From contig DATMXU010000003.1 in NCBI GenBank assembly GCA_035562355.1, forward strand, positions 1 through 9,164: DNA of 9,164 bases, in the 5' to 3' direction. The translations under genes and the position numbers were made by a program. Within the stretch, counting starts at the first letter, position 1, and every line of letters starts with the position of its first letter. Positions 1 to 4,992 of this stretch are shown piece by piece. Under the pieces are notes generated by a model that had not been told where the DNA came from, made no database searches, and saw nothing but the letters and a program-made list of their open reading frames with translations. The stretch is from Pseudoflavonifractor sp035562355. Lineage in GTDB: Bacteria > Bacillota > Clostridia > Oscillospirales > Oscillospiraceae.

Positions 1-22
1 ACTCAAAACACAAGAGTGCCAA
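1..22 (-). promoter_or_regulatory. Partial CIRCE operator (HrcA site), cut by the window edge
   Basis: CIRCE is the inverted repeat TTAGCACTC-N9-GAGTGCTAA bound by the heat-shock repressor HrcA. On the minus strand positions 22-14 read TTGGCACTC (8 of 9 matches). A 9-base spacer follows (13-5), then GAGT (4-1), the first four bases of the second arm; the rest lies outside the window. It sits about five bases downstream of the expected transcription start of the promoter at 34-62, the usual place for CIRCE. Inferred: a leftward heat-shock operon such as groES-groEL begins just outside the left edge. The arm match, exact spacer and promoter context agree, but only 13 of 18 arm bases can be seen. 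Confidence 0.68.
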
Positions 23-33
23 ATGCAAGTATG

Positions 34-62
34 ATAATACCCCGTCCACACAAAAAAATCAA
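34..62 (-). promoter_or_regulatory. Leftward sigma-A-type promoter upstream of the CIRCE site
   Basis: On the minus strand there is a -35 TTGATT (62-57), a 17-base spacer and a -10 TATTAT (39-34), matching consensus at 4 of 6 and 5 of 6 positions. The start point should fall near 27-28, just before the CIRCE arm. The -35 box lies inside the 3' arm of the terminator hairpin at 52-91, so the end of one transcription unit and the start of the next share DNA. Confidence 0.68.
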
Positions 63-91
63 CCCCCTATTTGAAAAAAGAGGGTTGATTT
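52..91 (-). terminator. Intrinsic terminator of the methyltransferase/lipid-kinase unit
   Basis: On the minus strand the arm AAATCAACCC (91-82) pairs perfectly with GGGTTGATTT (65-56). The 16-base loop is T- and A-rich, and the run of seven T (58-52) begins in the last bases of the 3' arm. It begins about 42 bases after the stop codon of the lipid kinase gene. Confidence 0.85.
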
Positions 92-133
92 GGGTAAAAT
101 TAAAAATTTGTTCACAATGGGGCTGGGAGAGTG

Positions 134-1057
134 CTAACGTTCCGCCCGGTAGGAGAGGTCGCCGGGATAAAAAAAGTTGATCTTGTGCTCGGATAGCCGG
201 ATGGTGAACCGGGAATCCCGCATGACCTCTCCGTCTACCACCGCCACCAGCCCCTCGGCGGAGGAGAGGGAAATTTCGGTCCCATGGTAGTCTTGGATGA
301 GATCGGGGTATCTCCGATAGAGGCCCTTCGCGTAAGGGCCGATTACCCGCAGAAGTGTGAGGAGACTCACACGGGGCACCACCAGCATGTCCAGCACGCC
401 GTCGTCCGGCTCGGAGTCCCCCACGGGCATAAAGCCGCCGCCGTAGTACCGGCCGTTCATCACGCAGAGGATGCTCAGCTCCCCCTTGGTGAGGGTACCC
501 CCGACCTCCACATCCGCGGGCCGGGAGATGCCGTTGAAGAGGATGTTCACCAGCAGGGAGAGTATGTAGGCCCCGATGCCGGTCACCAAAGGAAGTCCCT
601 TGTACTTATGTACGTCGGCGGCCACCCGGGCATCCAGCCCGGCGCAGATGGAGCCGATGCCCAGCTTGCCGTTGCAGTCCATCAGGTCAAAGGCGACCTG
701 AGGTCCCTCGGCAAGGGCCTCAAGGTCGGAAAACCGCTCCCGATACCGCTTGCCGAAGATTTTGAGAAAATCGTTGCCTGTCCCCTTGGGGTAGTTGGTC
801 ACGGCCATAAAGTCGTGCCCGGCCGCGCCGTTTACCACCTCGTTTAAGGTGCCGTCGCCCCCGCAGGCATAGACCCGCAGAGGCTCGCCCCGCTCGGCGG
901 CCTGCCGGGTGATGCGCTCCGCATCCCCCTGGGCGGAGGTGAAGGCGATCTCATAGCTGAGTCCCCGGGCTCCAAAGAGCGCCTCAATCCGCGCTACCAG
1001 CGCGTCGGTGCTGCCTTTTTTCCCCGCAGCGGGATTGATAATAAAGAGGTGCTTCAT
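134..1057 (-). CDS. Diacylglycerol kinase family (YegS/DgkB/BmrU-like) lipid kinase
   Basis: A 307-residue protein of the DAGK catalytic-domain family, which phosphorylates diacylglycerol or a related lipid with ATP at the membrane surface. Visible signatures are an N-terminal strand ending in NPAAGKKGS (residues 8-16), the nucleotide-binding GGDGTLNEVVNG block (66-77), GTGNDF (92-97) and a C-terminal DGE (275-277). These are the diagnostic DAGK/YegS/sphingosine-kinase motifs, and the length is normal. The start at 1057 is chosen because homologues begin just before this first strand and because an AGGAAGG lies about 10 bases upstream. A longer in-frame start at 1159 would add 34 residues unlike the family and overlap the upstream gene. 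It lies 71 bases downstream of the methyltransferase gene, probably cotranscribed, and ends at the terminator at 52-91. In Gram-positives the best-known member, DgkB, recycles diacylglycerol from lipoteichoic acid synthesis. The exact lipid substrate cannot be told from sequence, so no symbol is given. Confidence 0.93.
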   Translation of the reverse strand: MKHLFIINPAAGKKGSTDALVARIEALFGARGLSYEIAFTSAQGDAERITRQAAERGEPLRVYACGGDGTLNEVVNGAAGHDFMAVTNYPKGTGNDFLKIFGKRYRERFSDLEALAEGPQVAFDLMDCNGKLGIGSICAGLDARVAADVHKYKGLPLVTGIGAYILSLLVNILFNGISRPADVEVGGTLTKGELSILCVMNGRYYGGGFMPVGDSEPDDGVLDMLVVPRVSLLTLLRVIGPYAKGLYRRYPDLIQDYHGTEISLSSAEGLVAVVDGEVMRDSRFTIRLSEHKINFFYPGDLSYRAER

Positions 1058-1128
1058 ACGGCCACAGCCTTCCTGGGTGAATTCTCGCAAGGACTTGCGG
1101 GAGAGGAGGGTGGGGGCGGAGGCCGCCT

Positions 1129-2250
1129 TTACCTCTTCCCATACTGGAACAGGTCGCACTTGATCATCCCGTTGTAGAGCTTTCGTTTTTTGTCCGCGGG
1201 ACGTCCGAAGGTCCGCTCGAACTCAGTGTGGGAGGAGAGGAGGAAGAGCTCCCACCCGGAGGGCAGGGCCTCGTAGGCCTGTCCGAAGGCCGCATAGAGC
1301 TCCTCGGCCTCCCGCCGCTCCATGATGCGCTCTCCGTAGGGGGGATTGGTGACAATGCGCCCCTTGGGCGTACTGGGGCGGAAGGCCGTGGCGTCGGCCA
1401 CGTCGAAACGCGCCAGCTCTTCCACGCCCGCTTTCTCGGCATTTGATCTTGCGATGGCTACCGCCTGGGGGTCGATGTCTCCGCCCCAGACGTCGTATGC
1501 TCCGTCGTACTCCTTGTCAATGGCCTCTCCCGCTCCGTCCAGCCAGGCTTGGCTGGGCAGCCAGGGCCACTTCTGCGCGGAGAAGGCGCGGTCCAGGCCC
1601 GGCGCCCGGTTCTTGGCGATGAGGGCGGCCTCAATGGCGATGGTGCCCGAACCGCAGAAGGGGTCGCAGAAGGGGTCCTTCCCGCGGTAGCGGGAGAGGA
1701 GGACCGTGGCTGCCGCCAAGGTCTCCCGCAGGGGGGCCGCCACACCCACGGCCCGGTAGCCCCGCTTGTGGAGACCTGCGCCCGAGGTGTCCAGCATCAG
1801 GGTGGCGGTGTCCTTCATGAGGGAGAATTGGATCTGGAAGAGGGGTCCGTCCTCCGGCAGGGTCTCCAGGCCGTATCTCCCGCCCAACCGGGCGGCGACT
1901 GCCTTCTTCACGATGGACTGGCAGGCGGGAACCGAGTGGAGCGCCGAGCCCAGAGAGTGCCCCTTCACGGGAAAGGCGCCGTTTTGGGGGATAAAGTCCT
2001 CCCAGGGCAGGGCCTTCACCCCCTCGAAGAGGGCGTCGAAGTCTATGGCGGTGAAGCTGCCCAGCACGATGAGCACCCGCTCCCCAGTGCGCAGGTTCAG
2101 GTTGAGGCGGGGAATGTCGGAAAGGCTCCCTCCGCAGAGCACACGGCCATTTTCCGCCCGCACCCCGGGCAGGCCCAGGCGGCGCAGCTCGTCGGCGCAG
2201 AGGCCCTCCAACCCGAACAGGGTGGGGATGGCAAATTCCAGCTTCGTCAT
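1129..2250 (-). CDS. rlmL: THUMP-domain class I SAM-dependent rRNA methyltransferase (RlmL/YpsC type)
   Basis: A 373-residue protein with the architecture of the COG0116 group (B. subtilis YpsC, N-terminal half of E. coli RlmL). These enzymes make N2-methylguanosine in 23S rRNA in the cytoplasm. The N-terminus begins in the family style (EFAIPTLFGLEGLCADEL, residues 5-22). The ferredoxin-like/THUMP region follows to about residue 160, then a Rossmann-type methyltransferase domain. This has the SAM-binding loop DPFCGSGT (196-203), an acidic GGDIDPQA (257-264), the catalytic NPPYGER (302-308; NPPY is typical of amino-group methylation) and the late signature KRKLYNG (355-361). The start at 2250 has AGGAG seven bases upstream. 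It is the first gene after the promoter at 2285-2313 and probably shares a transcript with the lipid kinase. E. coli RlmL carries a second methyltransferase domain (RlmK); this protein has only the first. Assignment to G2445 is by family, not shown here. Confidence 0.92.
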   Translation of the reverse strand: MTKLEFAIPTLFGLEGLCADELRRLGLPGVRAENGRVLCGGSLSDIPRLNLNLRTGERVLIVLGSFTAIDFDALFEGVKALPWEDFIPQNGAFPVKGHSLGSALHSVPACQSIVKKAVAARLGGRYGLETLPEDGPLFQIQFSLMKDTATLMLDTSGAGLHKRGYRAVGVAAPLRETLAAATVLLSRYRGKDPFCDPFCGSGTIAIEAALIAKNRAPGLDRAFSAQKWPWLPSQAWLDGAGEAIDKEYDGAYDVWGGDIDPQAVAIARSNAEKAGVEELARFDVADATAFRPSTPKGRIVTNPPYGERIMERREAEELYAAFGQAYEALPSGWELFLLSSHTEFERTFGRPADKKRKLYNGMIKCDLFQYGKR

Positions 2251-2284
2251 AGGCGGCTCCTGTCATTGTAAAATTTCAGAATAC

Positions 2285-2313
2285 AGTATATCCGATTCCG
2301 AAGTAATTAGCAA
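2285..2313 (-). promoter_or_regulatory. Promoter of the methyltransferase/lipid-kinase unit
   Basis: On the minus strand there is a -35 TTGCTA (2313-2308), a 17-base spacer and a -10 TATACT (2290-2285), matching consensus at 4 of 6 and 5 of 6 positions. The start point should be near 2278, giving a leader of about 28 bases before the AGGAG and ATG at 2250. No operator or riboswitch is visible in that short leader. Confidence 0.75.
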
Positions 2314-2347
2314 ACGTTTTGTCGATTTTGTGCACCCCTGCGCGCGC

Positions 2348-2380
2348 AAAAGGCGGAGCGCCCTCCTAAGGCGCTCCGCC
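2348..2380 (-). terminator. Intrinsic terminator of thrS
   Basis: An 11-bp perfect stem, GGCGGAGCGCC (minus strand 2380-2370) with its complement at 2362-2352, encloses a 7-base loop. TTTT (2351-2348) follows on the minus strand. It begins 13 bases after the thrS stop codon and separates thrS from the promoter of the next unit. Confidence 0.85.
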
Positions 2381-2393
2381 GAGGTGTGGCGGT

Positions 2394-4190
2394 TTATTTG
2401 CGCAGCTTTTGGTCCACCTCGTCCCGGAGGATACCGGTGAATTCCTCCAGGCCGATCGAACCCAGGTCCTCACCGGAGCGGTGGCGGACCGAGACCGACG
2501 CGGCCTCTACCTCCTTGTCGCCCAGGACCAGCATATAAGGGACCTTCTCCAGCTGGGCGTCTCGGATCTTCCTGCCGATCTTCTCGTTGCGGTAGTCGGC
2601 GGTGACACGGAAACCCTGGGCCTCCAGCTTTCTCACGATCTCGCCGGCGAAGTCGGCGGCCCGGTCGGTGATGGGGAGGATGCGGGCCTGCTCGGGGGCA
2701 AGCCACGCGGGGAGGGCCCCGGCGTACTTCTCCAGCAGGTAGGCCAGAGTCCGCTCATAGCAGCCCATGCTGGTGCGATGGATGATATAGGGGGTGGCCT
2801 TCTTGCCCTCCTGGTCAATATACTCCATGCCGAACTTCTGGGCCAGGAGCATGTCGATCTGGATGGTGACGAGGGTGTCCTCCTTGCCGAAGACGTTCTT
2901 ATACTGAATATCCAGCTTGGGCCCATAGAAGGCGGCCTCGTCGATGCCGATGGCGTATTTCACGCCCAAGTGGTCGAGGATCTTGCCCATGGCGCTCTGG
3001 GCCTCATCCCACTGGGCGGCGGTGCCCTCATATTTATTGCCGGGGTTGGCGGGGTCCCACTGGGAGAAACGGAAGGTGCAGTCCTCCAGAAGGCCCAGGG
3101 TATCCAGACTGTACTTGGCCAGCTCCAGACAGTCCTTGAACTCCTTCTCCAACTGGTCGGGCCGGATGATGAGGTGCCCCTCCGAGATGGTGAACTGCCG
3201 TACCCGGATGAGGCCGTGCATCTCGCCCGAATCCTCGTTGCGGAAGAGGGTGGAGGTCTCGCCCAGGCGCATGGGCAGATCCCGGTAGCTGCGCGCCCGG
3301 TTCAGGAAGACCTGGTACTGGAAGGGACAGGTCATGGGCCGCAGGGCGAAACACTCCTTGCTCTCGTCATGGGGATCCCCCATGACGAACATGCCGTCCA
3401 GATAGTGGTCCCAGTGGCCCGAGATCTTGTAGAGGTCCCGCTTGGCCATGAGGGGGGTCTTGGTGAGGAGGTAGCCCCACTGCTGCTCGGTGTCTTCCAC
3501 CCAGCGCTGCAGGAGCTGTACCACCCGCGCCCCCTTGGGGAGCAAAATGGGCAGACCCTGGCCAATGACGTCCACTGTGGTGAAATACTCCAGTTCCCGG
3601 CCGATCTTGTTGTGGTCGCGCCTGCGGGCCTCCTCCACTCTGGCGAGGTGGGCGTCCAGCTCCTCTTTCTTGGGGAAGGAGATGCCGTAGATGCGCTGGA
3701 GCATCTTGCGGCTGGCGTCCCCGCGCCAATAGGCGCCGGTGGCGCTGGTGAGCTTGATGGCGTTGCCCTTGACCCGCCCGGTGGAGTCCAGATGGGGGCC
3801 CGCGCACAGGTCGAGGAAATCCCCCTGCCTGTAGAAGGAGATGACCGCGTCCTCAGGCAGGTCGTTGATGAGCTCGACCTTATAGGGCTCCTCCCGCTCC
3901 TCCATCAGTTTGACGGCCTCGGCCCGGGGCAGCTCAAAGCGCTCCAGGGGCAGTTTCTCCTTGCAGATTTTACGCATCTCCTCCTCCAGGGCGGAGAGGT
4001 CCTCGGGGGTGAAGGGGCGGGGGGTGTCGAAGTCGTAATAGAAACCCTCTGCGATCGCGGGGCCAATGGCCAGTTTCACCTCGGGGTGGAGGCGTTTCAT
4101 GGCCTGGGCCAGGATATGGGAAGTAGTGTGCCAGTAAGTCTTGCGGTATTCGGGGTTTTCAAAGGTATAGAGGTTCAGTTCGTCTGCCAT
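2394..4190 (-). CDS. thrS: Threonyl-tRNA synthetase lacking the TGS domain
   Basis: A 598-residue class II synthetase that charges tRNA-Thr with threonine. The start at 4190 has AAAGGAAG seven bases upstream; an in-frame extension to 4424 runs through the leader terminator and is not coding. The N-terminal 60-odd-residue TGS domain of usual ThrRS (about 640 residues) is absent: the protein opens almost directly with the editing domain. Editing motifs are intact: HTTSH (21-25) and C129-x3-H133 match the zinc/hydrolysis pair that clears mischarged Ser. The catalytic core carries the expected zinc ligands C288, H339 and H471, with motif 2 around RNEDSG (317-322) and motif 3 around HRTSMGCYER (471-480). 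The sequence near H339, FTISEGHL, differs from the common FTQDDAH, which places it in a divergent ThrRS subgroup. An anticodon-binding domain follows from about 500 to 598. It is transcribed alone under T-box control and ends at the terminator at 2348-2380. Confidence 0.96.
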   Translation of the reverse strand: MADELNLYTFENPEYRKTYWHTTSHILAQAMKRLHPEVKLAIGPAIAEGFYYDFDTPRPFTPEDLSALEEEMRKICKEKLPLERFELPRAEAVKLMEEREEPYKVELINDLPEDAVISFYRQGDFLDLCAGPHLDSTGRVKGNAIKLTSATGAYWRGDASRKMLQRIYGISFPKKEELDAHLARVEEARRRDHNKIGRELEYFTTVDVIGQGLPILLPKGARVVQLLQRWVEDTEQQWGYLLTKTPLMAKRDLYKISGHWDHYLDGMFVMGDPHDESKECFALRPMTCPFQYQVFLNRARSYRDLPMRLGETSTLFRNEDSGEMHGLIRVRQFTISEGHLIIRPDQLEKEFKDCLELAKYSLDTLGLLEDCTFRFSQWDPANPGNKYEGTAAQWDEAQSAMGKILDHLGVKYAIGIDEAAFYGPKLDIQYKNVFGKEDTLVTIQIDMLLAQKFGMEYIDQEGKKATPYIIHRTSMGCYERTLAYLLEKYAGALPAWLAPEQARILPITDRAADFAGEIVRKLEAQGFRVTADYRNEKIGRKIRDAQLEKVPYMLVLGDKEVEAASVSVRHRSGEDLGSIGLEEFTGILRDEVDQKLRK

Positions 4191-4301
4191 GGTCGATCTT
4201 CCTTTCTCAAGTTGGGGCAGGCTGTCACGTTTCGCACGCCTCGCGGGCGGGTCGATAACTCCTGCGACTGCACAAAAACGCGTCATGGGCGCTGCCCACT
4301 C

Positions 4302-4324
4302 TTCGTTTTCGTTTCGTTTCGTCG
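4302..4324 (-). repeat. Short imperfect (ACGAA)n tandem repeat in the thrS leader
   Basis: Between the leader terminator and the thrS ribosome binding site the minus strand reads about four units of ACGAA with varying A count (plus strand TTCGTTTTCGTTTCG and on). It is unstructured and A-rich on the RNA side. It lies in the roughly 170 bases of leader that the T-box does not account for. No function is assigned. Confidence 0.5.
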
Positions 4325-4360
4325 TTATCTCCCCTGCTCGGCGGCTCAGCGTTTCCATAT

Positions 4361-4403
4361 AAAAAACGCGCCTCACCCCTGATGTGTTCAGGGGTGAGGC
4401 GCG
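4361..4403 (-). terminator. Regulated terminator of the thrS T-box
   Basis: A perfect 15-bp stem, CGCGCCTCACCCCTG (minus strand 4403-4389) with its complement at 4381-4367, has a 7-base loop and is followed by TTTTTT (4366-4361). Its 5' arm contains the CAC-CCCT that pairs with the T-box sequence, so forming the antiterminator breaks this stem. Confidence 0.93.
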
Positions 4404-4615
4404 CATAGCGTCCCACGGTTCCACCCTGCTTGCGGTTTTTTAACAACCGCCGCTTGTGACCTCTGTAACGGGAGGACCCGGCCCAGCCTACAAAAATTTC
4501 GGTGGGCGGCTCCGGGGTGGTCAGGTCCTGTCCACGGTGCAGAAACGCTTTCAGCCGATGGCGTTCCCTCTCTGTGCGGTGGTAGCAGGGCGTTGTCCCC
4601 GTCATTGCCTTTGTC
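4361..4615 (-). promoter_or_regulatory. T-box leader (tRNA-Thr sensing) of thrS
   Basis: T-box leaders bind uncharged tRNA through a codon-like specifier and the tRNA acceptor end, and switch between antiterminator and terminator. Read on the minus strand, Stem I is bounded by GGGG and CCCC near its base with CCTG/CAGG above. The internal loop between them carries ACC followed by A (ACC at 4521-4519), a threonine codon in the normal specifier position. AGAGAG, the AG bulge, lies further up. Stem III is GCGGTT-N7-AACCGC near 4450-4432. The T-box itself, AGGGTGGAACCGTG, is at 4427-4414. Its AGGG and GTG can pair with CCCT and CAC in the 5' arm of the terminator (4361-4403), leaving the UGGAACC bulge for the tRNA end. 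This is the canonical antiterminator geometry. Low charged tRNA-Thr should raise thrS expression. Confidence 0.93.
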
Positions 4616-4621
4616 AAGGAA

Positions 4622-4650
4622 ACTATATCACTTGAAAAAGCTGTTGTCAA
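4622..4650 (-). promoter_or_regulatory. thrS: thrS promoter
   Basis: On the minus strand there is a perfect -35 TTGACA (4650-4645), a 17-base spacer and a -10 TATAGT (4627-4622). The start point should be near 4615, giving a leader of about 425 bases that contains the T-box. This is the strongest promoter match in the window. Confidence 0.88.
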
Positions 4651-4930
4651 GTGGAAGACTCTGCTCTCCGCCCCGCCTTGCCTCTTCACCGGTTTTTCTC
4701 TCAATTTACAGATTATTCACATACCCTTCACGAATTAGCCTTAAATTCTGGTTATGATATCCTTGGACTCAGGAAGAGCCAACAAACATCCTCCCAACCA
4801 AATCCCTCTCCATCCTTTTGCAGAACAACACACACCCAAAGAACCCCGGCCGGAAGGCCGGGGTTCTTTGGATATTTGGATATAACTGTGGGGAAGAGCT
4901 TTAAGATGGAAGTTGCGCGCCTCCAAAATC
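4651..4930. other. Divergent thrS-nadE intergenic region without a convincing gene
   Basis: About 280 bases between the two divergent promoters. It is AT-richer than the genes. From 4781 to 4840 the plus strand is almost free of G and rich in C and A, with CATCCTCCC, AAATCCCTCTCC and CATCC runs. It ends in the 16-bp hairpin at 4836-4871. The open frames that cross it on either strand lack a ribosome binding site and family resemblance, so I do not call a protein. A small RNA is possible (see findings). Confidence 0.5.
4836..4871 (+). terminator. Long perfect hairpin, possible terminator
   Basis: CCAAAGAACCCCGGCC (4836-4851), loop GGAA, and the exact complement at 4856-4871 form a 16-bp stem. 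The distal arm ends in TTCTTTGG and is followed by ATATTTGG rather than a clean T run. Termination is therefore plausible but not certain, and no gene on the plus strand lies upstream in the window. It could end a small RNA or act as an insulator for nadE. Confidence 0.5.
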
Positions 4931-4959
4931 TTGCATTCCGACCTTGATTGCAGTATGAT
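4931..4959 (+). promoter_or_regulatory. nadE: nadE promoter
   Basis: A -35 TTGCAT (4931-4936, only 3 of 6 matches) and a -10 TATGAT (4954-4959, 5 of 6) are separated by 17 bases. The start point should be near 4966, leaving a leader of about 25 bases that holds AAAGGAGG. No NAD-sensing riboswitch or NrtR/NiaR-type operator is recognised. Confidence 0.6.
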
Positions 4960-4992
4960 AGGTACGATCATCCTCAAAGGAGGTTTATGTCT

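Noticed and set aside
129..137. Exact CIRCE half-site GAGTGCTAA at the end of the lipid kinase gene
   Set aside because: No matching TTAGCACTC lies nine bases to its left and no promoter is nearby, so it is most likely chance. The left-edge site at 1-22 has the proper spacing.
1083..1102. Small inverted repeat CGCAAGGACTTGCG between the methyltransferase and kinase genes
   Set aside because: The stem is short with a 4-base loop and no T run, so there is no support for a terminator or operator.
1058..1159. 34-residue N-terminal extension of the lipid kinase
   Set aside because: It would overlap the upstream gene, does not resemble the family N-terminus, and a proper ribosome binding site precedes the ATG at 1057.
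1549..2271. 240-residue plus-strand open frame opposite the methyltransferase gene
   Set aside because: It is a shadow frame in GC-rich DNA: no ribosome binding site, low-complexity composition, and full overlap with a well-supported gene on the other strand.
2409..4382. 657-residue plus-strand open frame opposite thrS
   Set aside because: It is an antisense shadow of thrS, long only because of codon bias; it runs into the T-box terminator and resembles no protein family.
4191..4424. In-frame upstream extension of thrS
   Set aside because: It would translate the leader terminator and T-box; the ribosome binding site and family alignment support 4190.
4651..4947. 98-residue plus-strand frame in the intergenic region
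   Set aside because: It has no ribosome binding site, a composition unlike the neighbouring genes, and crosses the hairpin and the nadE promoter.
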